Part shown: positions 1-10,362 of the stretch, in pieces
How the letters are laid out: each line of letters begins with the position of its first letter
Position numbering within the stretch: position 1 is the first letter of the stretch
Notes under the pieces: generated by a model
Database searches by the model: none
The model's input: only the letters and a program-made list of their open reading frames with translations
Told to the model about the DNA's origin: nothing
Assembly (NCBI GenBank): GCA_029891385.1
Contig: CM057229.1
Location: forward strand, 3,783,001 to 3,847,000
Direction of reading: 5' to 3'
Length of the DNA stretch: 64,000 bases
Origin: Erythroxylum novogranatense
Lineage: Eukaryota; Streptophyta; Magnoliopsida; Malpighiales; Erythroxylaceae
Position numbers and translations under genes: made by a program

Positions 1-502
1 AAGATCCCTAGGTTCGATGTCGCATCTGACTTTTGCGTCTGAAGAATCTTAGCATCTTGATTGTTCGGTGATGATTGATCGTTAGCATCTCCTTTCTTTC
101 AAAGATCAGGTTTAATAAACTTTCGGGTTCACTAGTAGCTCCATTTCCTTCTTAGCTAAAGCGAGGCGTTTGTAATTGATCCGTCGAGGCGTGTCCAGGA
201 GGGTAGAGGATCATCAATAAGAATAATCTTATTCTCCTGTTATCGTGACTCAAACTCAATACTCACGAAAGGAGGCGCTAAATGAAACTTTGTGCTCAAA
301 TCACTCCTATTTGTCGTCAAGCTCTCTTGTTATGCAATGAAAACACAGCACTTTTCATTTACAATACAAAATTATATTATCACTTAGCTTATATTATCAC
401 TTAGCTTGCTCATGCACTATTTTAAGCTGATAATGATTTAGACTTGAATGGTGGCACTTGAAACTATTTCATTATTAATCATATTGTTCCTTACGATCTC
501 AA
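1..502. other. Left-edge stretch without a recognisable gene
   Basis: I see no coding region here. The first 250 bases have balanced composition and the rest becomes AT-rich. The only structure is a perfect 17-bp tandem duplication (TTATATTATCACTTAGC) at 372-388 and 389-405. The stretch could be an older transposon remnant, but nothing identifies one. Confidence 0.5.
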
Positions 503-1345
503 GCGACACTTGACTCACAAACGGTAATAAAAATGAGGATAAGGATAAATATAATAATAAATAAAAATAAATATAATCATTATAATTATGATGGTCGGTT
601 AAGATGAAGAAATGATTATCATTATCATTGGTAAATGTCAGTTTGTTAAAAAATTGAAAAATAAAAATTGATTAAATTTTGTTTTATATCAAAATTTAAA
701 TATATTTTAATTGATTATCTTTAATTTATGTACCTAATTTAAAATGACAAAATGTTTAAAAAGTTTATTACAATTTTCTTTTCAATAGTTCTTGAAGAAA
801 AAATACTTGCCCTAACATATCATTAGTTATATAATATATTTAAAATATAGTTTAATCACCTAAAATATTTTACAATTCATCAACATAATCATAATATTCA
901 CCATTTCATTGCTATAGTAAAATCAAGTAAAATAGTTTAATATAATTTAGATTCTTATGATAATACAAATGGTGTTATATTTTAAGTAATTAATGAATAA
1001 TATTTTAATTAATTAAATTTTAATTAATTATATTATAATTATCTAATTAATTAATTACATCTTAATAATATTTTAATTAATTAATAATATTTATCTTAAT
1101 TAATTACATCTTAATTACATTTTAATTAATTAATTAGATTTTGTTTTAATTAATTAATTAATTATATTTTATATTTTAATTAATTACATTTTAATTATAT
1201 TTTAAATATATTTAATTAAAAATAATAATATTTATAGAAATCAAAATTATTCCTTAACTATTCAATCAAATTTATTTCTTACGGAGGATTACCTAAAATA
1301 AATTATAAAAATTTCAATCAATCAATCAATCAATCGTAACGAATA
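503..1345 (+). repeat. Left arm of a long inverted repeat (foldback arm or MITE-like element)
   Basis: This AT-rich segment is the imperfect reverse complement of 8240-9211. Matching landmarks in order from the outside are the outer end near GCGACACTTGACTC, the ATAATTATAATGATTATA-type palindrome near 575, the block around 820-880, a dense run of ATTAATTA/TTAATTAA between 990 and 1190, and the inner block with TTACCTAAAAT-like sequence near 1290. The TTAATTAA core is strongly self-complementary and would form long hairpins. The outer end resembles the GGGCGCTTGGTTC-type ends of plant TIR elements. I cannot say whether this is one arm of a single 8.7-kb foldback element or an independent MITE-like copy facing its twin. 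Confidence 0.7.
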
Positions 1346-1560
1346 TCATTCCTTTCTCACTAATTTGTTCTCAACACCTTAACCAAGACTTCCTTGATAT
1401 AAGGGACAAAATCTTCTATCTAATATTACTTTATCTTATTTTATCTTATAAAATTTTAAATATTTATTTTATAAAACTTACATAAAATTTATATGAGTTT
1501 ACATAAATAAATGAGTAAGAATCAGACACGTTCTTATTGGACAGGGACATGGACTCTTGA

Positions 1561-1567
1561 TATAAAC
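1561..1567 (+). promoter_or_regulatory. Putative TATA box of the UGT gene
   Basis: TATAAAC lies 67-73 bases upstream of the ATG at 1634, which fits a plant Pol II core promoter with a 5' UTR of about 35-45 bases. It lies just beyond the inner edge of the left inverted arm, so the arm is within 220 bp of the likely start of transcription. Confidence 0.55.
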
Positions 1568-1633
1568 CCTCTTCCCGTCTTCGTAGCACCACAACAATAT
1601 CACAAAAGCTCACAGATTTGAGTTTCAGAAAAG

Positions 1634-3100
1634 ATGGACGTCACGAAAACCGAGAAGCCTCACATTGCAGTCTTAGCAAGTCCAGGCTTGGGACACGTCA
1701 TCCCTCTGTTTGAGCTCGCAAAGCGCCTAGTGATCGACCATGACTGCCGTGTCAGCTTCCTTGCTATCACCACTAATGAAGCTTCTGCAGCTCAGGACCA
1801 GATTCTTCGGTCGCCGACCATTCCTTATGACCTCGACGTCGTCAACCTTCCCTTTGTGGACGTTTTCGCGGTTGCCGCTCCCGATATCACGGTCGTTGCT
1901 CGGCTCTGCGTCATAGTTGAAGAGAGTCTCAAGTCACTTAAATCAGTGCTTATTGAGTTGGGCAAGCCAACAGCTGTTGTCATTGATTTGTTCTGTACGC
2001 AGGCCTTCGACGTCTGCTCAGAACTTTCAATTCCAGCGTACTCGTTCTTCACTGCTTCGACTGCTTTGTTAACGTACTGTTTATGTCTTCCTACTTATGA
2101 TCGAGAAGTGGAAGGCGAGTACGTTGATTTACCTGAACCAGTTAAGGTCCCTGGTTGTAGTGAAATTCGAACAGAAGATCTTCTAGACCAAGTCAAGAAT
2201 CGAAAGATTGATGAATACAAGTGGTTTTTCTTTCACGTGAGCAGATTGCCTATGGCAAGTGGGATATTCATGAACACTTGGGACGATCTGGAACCGATCT
2301 GCATTAAAGCTATAAAAGAAAATGCATTTTATAAGCAGATCCCCACGCCACAAGTTTTCCCAGTTGGACCGCTGATCAAACAAGATGAACCATTAAGTGA
2401 CCGTGATGTTGAGATCCTATCATGGTTAGATAAACAACCACCCGAATCCGTTCTGTTCATATCATTAGGTAGCGGTGGCACTCTCACCATGGAGCAACTC
2501 TCTGAGTTAGCATGGGGACTTGAGCTGAGCCAGCAGAGGTTTGTCTTCGTGGTGCGCAATCCAACGCAGAGCAGCGCCTCGGCTTCTTTTTTCAACGTTG
2601 GAAGTGACGTTAACGATCCAAAGGCGTATTTGCCAGAAGGTTTTTCGGAGAGAACCCGAGAAAGAGGCCTAGTTGTGCCGTCATGGGCTTCACAGGTGGC
2701 CGTGCTTAAGCATGCATCAACCGGAGGGTTTTTGTCTCACTGCGGATGGAACTCAACATTGGAGAGTCTAAGTCACGCCGTACCAATGATTTGCTGGCCA
2801 CTTTATGCAGAGCAGAGAATGAATGCCACTATACTAGCGGAGCAGGTCGGAGTTGCAATAAAACCCAAGGTGGATTCAGAGCAGACGGTGGTCGGACGTG
2901 AGGAGATAAAAAGGGTGGTGAAGTTGTTAATGGAAGGTGACGAAGGAAAGATCATGAGGCAAAAGGCTAGAAAGCTAAAAGAAAGTGCTGCCAAGACTCT
3001 GAAGATCGGAGGTTCATCTTATAATTCATTTGCTCGCGTTGTTAATGAGTGGAAAACATGGATTCCAGGGTCTGATTCATTCGAGGATATGTTCAAGTGA
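1634..3100 (+). CDS. UDP-glycosyltransferase, UGT72-like (family 1, plant secondary metabolism)
   Basis: Intact intronless 488-residue protein of normal length for the family. The enzyme class moves a sugar, usually glucose from UDP-glucose, onto small phenolic or phenylpropanoid acceptors in the cytosol. Catalytic His is seen as H21 in SPGLGHVIP, and a supporting Asp as D118 in VIDLF. The PSPG donor-sugar box runs from W351 to Q394 with the HCGWNS core and the terminal Gln that usually favours UDP-glucose. The overall wording (STGGFLSHCGWNS, PLYAEQRMNA, GGSSYNSF) is that of UGT72 members such as hydroquinone and anthocyanidin 3-O-glucosyltransferase-like enzymes. The real acceptor cannot be read from sequence. 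The final 86 coding bases and 3' UTR are tandemly repeated just downstream. A LINE follows 1.8 kb on, and inverted arms flank both. Confidence 0.93.
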   Translation: MDVTKTEKPHIAVLASPGLGHVIPLFELAKRLVIDHDCRVSFLAITTNEASAAQDQILRSPTIPYDLDVVNLPFVDVFAVAAPDITVVARLCVIVEESLKSLKSVLIELGKPTAVVIDLFCTQAFDVCSELSIPAYSFFTASTALLTYCLCLPTYDREVEGEYVDLPEPVKVPGCSEIRTEDLLDQVKNRKIDEYKWFFFHVSRLPMASGIFMNTWDDLEPICIKAIKENAFYKQIPTPQVFPVGPLIKQDEPLSDRDVEILSWLDKQPPESVLFISLGSGGTLTMEQLSELAWGLELSQQRFVFVVRNPTQSSASASFFNVGSDVNDPKAYLPEGFSERTRERGLVVPSWASQVAVLKHASTGGFLSHCGWNSTLESLSHAVPMICWPLYAEQRMNATILAEQVGVAIKPKVDSEQTVVGREEIKRVVKLLMEGDEGKIMRQKARKLKESAAKTLKIGGSSYNSFARVVNEWKTWIPGSDSFEDMFK

Positions 3101-3445
3101 TTAAGCCAATGTCATGAGTTTCTTTGCAGGCGTTGCTCGTCTCTGTCACGTCGTCAAATGTCTTTGGTTCATAATAATAAGGGTATTTTATGCGTTTTAC
3201 TGTTATTGCTCAGACAATAACATGTTATGTCATCTTATAATTCATTTGCTCGCGTTGTTAATGAGTGGAAAACATGGAATCCAGGGTCTGATTCATTAGA
3301 GGATATGTCAAGTGATTAAGCCAATGTCATGTGTTTCTTTTCAGGCGTTGCTCGTCTCTGTCACGTCGTCAAATGTCTTTGGTTCATAATAATAAGGGTA
3401 TTTTATGCGTTTTATTGTTATAGCTCAGACAATAACATGTGATGT
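3015..3445 (+). repeat. 216-bp tandem duplication of the UGT 3' end
   Basis: The block from CATCTTATAATTC at 3015 through the 3' UTR repeats from 3231 to about 3445 with only a few differences. Copy 1 contains the last 86 coding bases and the true stop. Copy 2 repeats the coding tail, with one base lost in the GATATGTTCAAG stretch and a changed codon, but is downstream of the stop and so not translated. It duplicates any cleavage and polyadenylation signals in the 3' UTR. Confidence 0.9.
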
Positions 3446-3751
3446 TTTTGAAGTTTAGTTCTCTGTCGTAACGATTATGTCCTAAAAAGCTTAACTACGA
3501 ATTTGGGTTTCTGAATGATTACTGTCTTCTATGCTGAATTGCATTGTTCCTTTCCGTGTATGTTAGGCGACTCAAATATCACTTTTTTTTTTAATTACAA
3601 AGGAAAGGTACAATTATAATCACATACGACTGGGTAACAAAGCCTCCCCCGCGCTTCGTGGTGTAGAAGCTCCTGAATGGCTACCGGAGGCTTCCAAAGA
3701 ATGTGTAGGCTCGGAGCCAAGAAAATGACACAAGTCGTCAATTTGTCGGCG

Positions 3752-3893
3752 CACTTTCACTCTTGGAACTTATTCTTTTGCCGTATACGGCCGGTTGAAC
3801 TACCCCGGTGTCGACTCAAATATCACTTTCAGTCTTGGAACTTATTCTTTTGCTGTATACGGCTGGTTGAACCACCCGTGTCGGCTCACAGAC
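3752..3893 (+). repeat. Two-copy tandem repeat of 72 and 70 bp
   Basis: Units begin with CACTTTCA at 3752 and 3824, and a third partial start is seen at 3894. Each unit contains CTTATTCTTTTG followed by a GTATAC-centred palindrome (CCGTATACGG in unit 1) and GGTTGAAC. A decayed relative of the CTTATTCTTTTG part may sit near 4130. Origin unknown. Confidence 0.75.
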
Positions 3894-3904
3894 CACTTTC
3901 ACTT

Positions 3905-3990
3905 TAATGCTAGTGAGTTGGTAAGAGATTCTTTTTATTTAAGTGAGGTTATAAGTTCGAACTATCCTCATATATGTAACTGTTTAAAAT
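3905..3990 (+). mobile_element. Possible SINE remnant (tRNA-like A and B boxes)
   Basis: The stretch has GAGTTGGTAAGAG, resembling a tRNA A box, and GTTATAAGTTCGAAC about 40 bases on, resembling a B box. That spacing suits a Pol III internal promoter and is common in plant SINEs. No tail or target duplication was found, so this is only suggestive. Confidence 0.3.
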
Positions 3991-5076
3991 TTAAAATTAG
4001 AAGTTTACCTTCTACGAAGGACTTACCTGACTCGAGTAAGAATTAATCTAAGAATGAATAACTTAAAAATACCTTTTCATAATTGAAACATTCTTAAAAT
4101 TCCTCCCACAAACAAAAAGAAGAAAAAAAGCACTTCCGCTCTTTGAACTTTTTCTTTTGTAGACTCAAAAACCCGTTGTAGAACTTTACAGGTGTCTTTT
4201 CGTATTAAAGATAGTTAAATACTCAAAAACTCTTTAAAATTCAAGAAATGAATAAATGGTAATTAACCTTTTTACGTTCACAAATCGGTTAAGATGTTTT
4301 CGATCGGTCTATTTTCTTTTTAATCTTACATTCCTGTTGATACTATTACTAGTTTTATTAACAGTTTAGTAGTACTTTTTATTGATCCTATCATTGTTTT
4401 TATTCAACTGTTTGTTGGTGTTCTGTTGCTTTACCAATTTGAGTTTTTCTTTTTAATCTATCTATCAAGTTTGCTCGTATCTAGTTCTTTTTTTAATATC
4501 ATTCTTAGTGTTACTATTTCGATTATTTGTAGGTTTATTATTACTATTAATTTCCTGTATTTGAGTTTTCTATTAGTTCTGGTTTTGTCCTTATTATATC
4601 TATTATATTTGTCCTTATTAATTTCCTGTATTTGAGTTTCCTATCAGTGTTGTTAGTATGTTATTGTTTTCATTTTATTATTATTACTTTTACTAGTTTG
4701 TTCTGTAGTGTCTGTATTCCTATAAGTATTAGTCTTATTATTTGTCATTAATTATTATCTTTATTTGTATTTTTATTGTTACTATTATTACTTTATTTTT
4801 AGTTATTATTTTTACAATTCTTATTATTATTACTATTCTATTATTGATATATTTTTCTTTGTATATATATATTTTTTCATTTTTAATATATATAAGTACT
4901 TATAATTTTCTTCTAGGTGGCTATACTTTAGTTTTGTTGTTAGTACTAGAGTCGGAACTTTTTTTTAGAGGTTACTCAGACGTAGACCTGAGGGACAGGT
5001 GTAGGCTCGAGACAAGAAGGATGCCTTCAATTCGCACGGTTGGGACAAGTGCGCGCGGGTCGGTGCGTGCGGTAAG

Positions 5077-5790
5077 CCAAGAAAAACAGGACGTGGACGT
5101 CTTAAGATTCGACTTTTGGAACATTGGGACCCTGACGGGTAAGTCCTTAGAATTAGTGGACATTTTATACAAGTATAGGATACACATAGCCTGTATTCAG
5201 GAGACCAAATGGTCCGAAGCTAAAGCAAAGGAGCTAGGAGGTTTCAAACTATGGTATTTAGGAAGTACTCGGAAACAAAATGGGGTAGGTATCCTAGTGG
5301 GCAAGGAACTTATAAGTAGAGTGGTGGGGATTATAAGGGTCAACGATAGGATTATGGTGGCTAAAATTGTTATTAGCAATGTGATCTTCAATGTCGTTTG
5401 TGTGTATGCATCGCAAACGAGTTCAGACGAACACCAAAAATGTTTGTTCTGGGAAGCGCTAGAGGGGGTGCTGCAACAATTCGTTGATACGAAGCATATT
5501 ATCATTGGGGTGACTTTAATGGGCATATAAGGGCAGGTACGGACGGTTATACAGGCACACATGGGAGCTTCGGTTACGGCATTAAAAACGATAACGGGAT
5601 TGCATTATTAGACCTGGCCGTAGCGTATGAGTTAGTCATCTCTAATTCCCTTTTTCCGAAAAATGTAGCGCACTTAGTAAGTTTTCAGAGTAGCACCTCC
5701 AAGACACAAATAGATTATCTTCTTGTCAAGAGAGGTGCCGGATCATGGTGCAAGGATTGTAAAGTACTGCCAGCTGCATGCATATCGACT
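5077..5790 (+). pseudogene. LINE endonuclease domain (broken)
   Basis: The endonuclease nicks target DNA to prime reverse transcription. Visible motifs are FWNIGTLTGKS at the start, the catalytic-Glu motif IQETKW, and a GDFNG-like motif at about 5510. A single missing base just before GDFNG shifts the frame, so the first open frame stops at 5530. The rest of the domain continues in another frame through QIDYLLVK and STQHKLLV to about 5810. Length and order are normal for RTE elements. The N-terminal extension of the first frame (from 4742) is low-complexity and is probably not part of the protein. Confidence 0.8.
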
Positions 5791-6209
5791 CAACATAAAT
5801 TGTTAGTTCTTGATTTTGAAATTAAAGGATGGAGGTCACAGTCGTTGACCCCGCATTATCTTAGGATTAAGTGGTGGAGACTACGAGGGGCCAAGATGGA
5901 ACAATTTAGGATACAATTTCGATCAAATGTAACATGGTTTGTGCGCGGGGATACGAACCTGATGTGGGAGGGGATAACATCTATAGTGCGTGCAACGACT
6001 ACCAATCTCCTAGGGGTATCCAAAAAGGCCCCTAAAGGGCAAGGAGGTGGGTGGATGGAAGGTTGATGGTGGTCAGACGAGATCCAATGGATGGTTAAGG
6101 CAAAGAAGAGAGCTTTTAAATATCTTATAGACAGTCCAACGGAGGCGGACAGGGAAATTAACAGAGTAAAGTATAGATTGGCAAAACGGAAGGCTAAGAA
6201 ACTATCACA

Positions 6210-7934
6210 GTGGCTAGAGGAGAAACATATGAGACTATGTACAGGGACTTTGATACGTTTAGTGGAGCACAAAAGATTTTCAAGCTAGCACGTGATAGGG
6301 CACGTGGTGCGAATGATTTCACCCAAGTTTGTTGTATACGTGATGAAGCCGGACAGTTACTCACTGAGCCCCATGCCATCAAGAGGAGATGGCAGAGATA
6401 CTTCCATGGCCTGTATAACGAAGAGTTAGTGGGCAACATAGAGTTAGCAGAACCCTCGGTGTTAGGGCCTGCTCATGATAGGGGCAAATGGGTAAGGATT
6501 ACGAGGAGTGAGATTACAAAGGTGTTGAGAGAGATGCGGAGCTGTAAGGTCGTAGGGCCAGACGAGATCCCTATAGAGGTATGGAAACGGATAGGCGTGG
6601 TCTGTATTACATGGTTAGTTCAACTCTTCAATGTGATTTTAGAGTCAGCCAAAATGCCAGATGAATGGAGATTAAGTAGGTTAATCCCCTTATACAAAGC
6701 CAAAGGAGATATCTAACAGTGTCATAACTATAGAGGCATCAAATTTATAAGTCATACCATGAAGCTGTGGGAGAAGGTAATCGAGAAGAGGATCCAGAGG
6801 GTTGCTTATGTATCGATCAACCAATTCGGATTTATTCCTGGTAGGTCCACAACAGAAGCGATACATCTACTTCTTAGACTTATGGAATGCTGCAGGGAAC
6901 GAAAATGAGATTTGCATATAGTTTTTATTGACTTGGAGAAGGCGTATGATAGGGTCCCTAGAGATCTCTTATGGAGTTGTTTGGTAGCTAAGGGCACTCC
7001 TATCACTTATATTGAAGTAATTAAGGATATGTATGACGGCGCACTAACTAGCGTTAGAACGGTAGGTGGGGACACGGAAGCGTTCTCTATCAGTATGGGT
7101 CTCCACCAAAGATCGACATTAAGTCCGTTGTTGTTAACATTAGTGTTAGATGAGATTACCAAACATATTTAAGGAGAGGTACCTTGGTGTATGTTGTTTG
7201 CAGACAATATTGTCCTAGTGAATGAGACCAAGGAAGGAGTCAATGCCAAGTTAGACTGCTGGAGAGAAGCGTTAGAATCGAAAGGTTTTAAGATGAGCCG
7301 GTCTAAGACGAAATATTTATAATATAACTTTTCAGGAATCCAAGTGGAGCATGAGGTGGCGATTGCAATTGGTGCAAGACGTCATACCACGGAGGGCGAG
7401 TTTTAAGTATCTCGAGTCATCATTCAAAGTGATGGTAATATCGATGCTGATATTGTACATCGTATTAGATCAGGCTGGACTAAATGACGAAGTGTATCAG
7501 GGGTTTTATGTGACAAGAAGATTCCTTTAAAACTTAAGGGGAAGTTTTATAAAGCATTGATTAGATCGACCATGCTATATGGGTAGTCTTTGGCCTACTA
7601 AACGTAGACATATAAGACAATTGTTGGTAGCAGAAATGCGTATGCTTAGGTGGATGTGTGATTTTCCAGGAGAGATAAAGTTAGGAATTGGGAGGTGAGA
7701 GAGAGACAACGAGTCGCCAGCTTTGCAGACAAGTTGAGAGAGACTAGGCTTCGGTGGTATGGGCATGTGCGGAGGAGGCCCTTCGATGCTCCGGTACGGA
7801 GCTGTGAGGGCATCACACTTAGTGAATATAAGAGGAGGCGAGGGAGGCCGTACAAGAATTGTAGGGAAGTGATCAAGGCAGATATGTCAGAGTTAGCCCT
7901 TAATGAGGTAGTGGCCCAGAATAGAAGAATTTGA
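6210..7934 (+). pseudogene. LINE reverse transcriptase (broken)
   Basis: Reverse transcriptase of the RTE clade, which copies element RNA at the nicked target. Order seen: a thumb/linker-like N-terminal part (6210 on), SRLIPLYKAKGD (about 6700), NYRGIK, NQFGFIPGRST (about 6820), the first catalytic motif VFIDLEKAYDRVP (about 6925), SMGLHQRSTLSPLL, the second motif LFADNIVLV (about 7195), and the C-terminal RLRWYGHVRRR block (about 7755). The usual FADD reads FADN here, so a metal-binding Asp is replaced. In-frame stops near 6716, 6907, 7170, 7320 and later break it into pieces. Not expected to be functional. Confidence 0.88.
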
Positions 7935-8239
7935 CGTGATCGGATACGGGTAAAGGATTAACTGTTCCAGTTCCAAATCCCCTTACTTGGTGAGTGACAA
8001 AGAGGGATGAACTTTATATTATACTAGGTTCTCGCAGATCTATCATCCTTGGTATTCCCGTCTTTTTCCTTTTATTGTTTACATATACCACATCATTTTT
8101 ATATTGTCTCATTTGCATGCTGAATCACTACTAAACGACCTCTCTCTATGTGAGGTGAAATTTGCGTCTATCGGACTTTCGGACCTTGCTTCATTCGGGA
8201 TTTGGTGGGTGATGATGATGATGATGAGTTGGTTAGTCA

Positions 8240-9211
8240 TTATGATTGATTAAATAATTTTTTCATACCAAAATTTTAGGTAATAGTTTATACCTTCCAT
8301 GTGTGGGAAGAATGATTTTAATTCCTACCAATACTAATATTTCTTACTTCTTTAATTAAATATAATTAAAATATAATTAATTAAAATATAAAATATAATT
8401 AAGTTAATTAAATTAATTAAGATAAAATCTAATTAATTAATTAATTAATTAATTAAAATCTAATTAATTAATTAATTAATTAATTAAAATATAATTAATT
8501 AATTAATTAAAATATAATTAATTAATTAATTAAAATATAATTAATTAATTAATTAAAATATAATTAATTAAAATAATTAATCAAGATAAAATCTAATTAA
8601 TTAGAATATAATTAAGATGTAATTAATTAATTAAATTATAATTATATAATTAATTATATAATTAATTAATTAATTACAATTTAATTAATTAAAATATTAT
8701 TCATTAATTATTTAAAATATACCATCAATTGCATTATCGGAGGAATGTAAGTTGTCTTAAACTATGTTACTTGATTTTCTTGTAGCAATAAAATAGTGGA
8801 TATTACTAGTTGTGTCGATGCATTACACAATATTTTAGATGATTAAATTATATTTTGAAAATATTATGTAACTAATGATATGTTGATGTAAAAAATATTA
8901 AGAATATTTTTCCTTCAAAACTATTGGAAAGGAAAAATCGTAATATATTTGATTTTAAACATTACATTATTATAATTAAGGTGCATAACTTAAAATAATC
9001 AATTAAAATATATTTAAAATTTGATATAAAACAAAATTTTAATAAAATTTTATTTCTCAACATTTTAACAGACCAACCACCATCAATAGTAATAATAATC
9101 ATTTCTTCATCTTAACCAACCACTATAATTATAATGATTATAGTCATTCTCATTCCTTACCATATTCATTCACATTCACATTCTCATTGTCGTTTTTGAA
9201 CCAAGCGCCCC
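8240..9211 (-). repeat. Right arm of the long inverted repeat
   Basis: This is the imperfect reverse complement of 503-1345, with the same landmarks in mirror order: ATTTTAGGTAAT near 8273, the ATTAATTA/TTAATTAA-rich core at about 8340-8700, the ATTTTAGATGATTAAA block near 8832, AACTAATGATATGTTG near 8869, and the outer end GTTTTTGAACCAAGCGCC at 9193-9209. It is a little longer than the left arm because the TTAATTAA core has expanded. Identity looks roughly three quarters by eye, so the pair is not recent. Confidence 0.7.
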
Positions 9212-9491
9212 TTCATTATTAACGGCAACTTGACTTTGGCTCCTAAGTACATTAAATATTTTATCTTATGTACTTTATTCTGTGAATAATTATTTTAAAT
9301 CAGACTTTTTTTGGTTGATTTACAAATTTTAAAAAATCCGATTGTAATTACAAAATCGAGATGGTAATATTTCAACAATCCAAATACAGATGATATTAAA
9401 GGTTTTGCATGTTAAATAAGAAAATAGAAATCATTATTTTAGTGATCCTTATTGACCAGTATAGTACATAGTAGATATACTTGTTACAGAG
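9212..9491. other. AT-rich spacer, no gene seen
   Basis: No coding or structural feature was recognised between the right inverted arm and the first SCPL fragment. Confidence 0.5.
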
Positions 9492-9654
9492 GCCTGTTTG
9501 ATTCATAGACACCCAAAGATTCATCATAGCGAGGAAAGTTTTTGAACCACGGGATCTGATAAACTCTCGCATGTAGTTTATTTCAGTTGCATGGCAAAAT
9601 CAGAAGTTGAAAGAAGAGCACCAGAAACAAAAGCTTGAGCACTGGTGCTTTCAT
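9492..9654 (-). pseudogene. SCPL exon 1 fragment (first of several SCPL relics)
   Basis: Reading leftward from an ATG at 9654, the sequence matches the start of exon 1 of the intact SCPL gene at 32469: signal peptide region, then CATEIN-, RxFIRS- and PRYDES-like stretches. A stretch between the hydrophobic core and the ATEIN motif is shortened, and the copy ends abruptly near 9492 without the catalytic exons. It is a truncated, non-functional paralogue. Its 5' flank (9655-9933, continuing at 21757 after the Tat-1 insertion) also matches the flank of the copy at 29719. Confidence 0.8.
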
Positions 9655-9933
9655 TTTATTTATCTGGAGATATCTACAAAGTTGCTGAAGATTGATGAGT
9701 GTGTGCTTGTCGCTCATCTGTATCATTTGTCCCCTATCTTAATTTTGAAATATAATTATTATTTCATTAGTGTACCTTTTACAAGTTATTAGTTATTATT
9801 ATTATAAATAAAAAAATATTATTTTAATAAAATATTCATAAAAATGTGAAAGACCTTAATGATTATGGTGCTTTTGTTCATTACTCCAAATAATCAGAAT
9901 CGTTAAAGTTAATTGATAAATTCTGAAAATGTT
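9655..9933 (-). repeat. Duplicated SCPL 5'-flank block, part 1 (interrupted by Tat-1)
   Basis: This segment, together with 21757-21997, is a near copy of 29757-30275. Shared landmarks include the TAATTATTATTTCA stretch, AAAATATTCATAAAAATG, and GTTAATTGATAAATTCTGAAAATG immediately before the break. The Tat-1 element splits the block at ATGTT (9929-9933, repeated at 21752-21756), so the block duplication existed before Tat-1 inserted. Confidence 0.85.
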
Positions 9934-10362
9934 TGGTCGAATTGGTCGTCTTTGGGCCCGACCGATCCTCTTTGACCAAGTAAATTTGATCGGTCCGTTC
10001 CTCAAAGAGCAGTCTTACATCTATGCCAAGCCCAGGCCCAATCCACGATCTCCTCGGCCAATTCGCAGGTGAGAGTCTCCCATGCACATGTAAAGACTTA
10101 GACTTAGGTATTGCTCCATATATAAGGTATAATTCTACCATAACGGAGGTACGTATGATCATAACCCTAGTTTTCTCCGCATACAACAATCTCACCTCCA
10201 TAAAAAAGACTGACTTAAGCGTCGGAGGAGCTGATTAGGAAACAACCCCCGACGTGTCTTCCTTATTTTGCAGGAACCTTCAAGTCGGAGCTCTCGTGAG
10301 AACCAACCATCTCCATGGATCCAAACGGCAACGTGCAATCTCATCAAAACTTGGCTGAACCA
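9934..10362 (+). repeat. Tat-1 5' LTR
   Basis: 429 bp, starts TGGTCGAATTGG and ends GGCTGAACCA. It matches 21326-21751. A TATA-like sequence TATATAAGGTATA lies at about 10119-10131. An ATG at 10315, in the context CTCCATGGATCC, opens a frame that leaves the LTR in phase into gag. TTTTGCAG at about 10265-10272 resembles a 3' splice site just upstream of it. Confidence 0.93.

Larger units (their letters stand above)
3446..4919. other. Non-coding spacer between UGT and LINE, with low-complexity DNA
   Basis: No real gene is seen. Short open frames here lack family features. From about 4280 to 4910 the plus strand is T-rich with ATTATTATT-like runs. This produces a hydrophobic low-complexity reading frame that runs into the LINE endonuclease. 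It may be the 5' untranslated part of the LINE, since its true 5' end cannot be fixed. Confidence 0.5.
4920..8230 (+). mobile_element. RTE-type LINE (non-LTR retrotransposon), inactive
   Basis: The element has an apurinic-type endonuclease followed by a reverse transcriptase and a short conserved C-terminal region ending near 7934. There are no LTRs. The 3' end is a short TGA/GAT microsatellite (TGATGATGATGATGATGAG at about 8211-8229), the kind of tail RTE elements carry instead of poly-A. The protein wording matches the plant 'craniofacial development protein 2-like' copies, which are RTE LINEs. The 5' limit is uncertain. Multiple stops, at least one frameshift and a changed catalytic residue make it non-autonomous. 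It ends within about 10 bp of the right inverted arm. Confidence 0.85.

Noticed and set aside
3677..4046. Two overlapping short frames downstream of the UGT gene
   Set aside because: They run over a 70-bp tandem repeat and show no recognisable domain.
4742..5090. Hydrophobic N-terminal extension of the LINE endonuclease frame as a membrane protein
   Set aside because: It comes from a T-rich low-complexity run (ATTATTATT). Similarity to the endonuclease begins only near 5090.
8200..8230. A hammerhead ribozyme core suggested by the repeated CTGATGA-like bases
   Set aside because: The bases are a TGA microsatellite tail. The GAAA and cleavage-site parts in the right order were not found.
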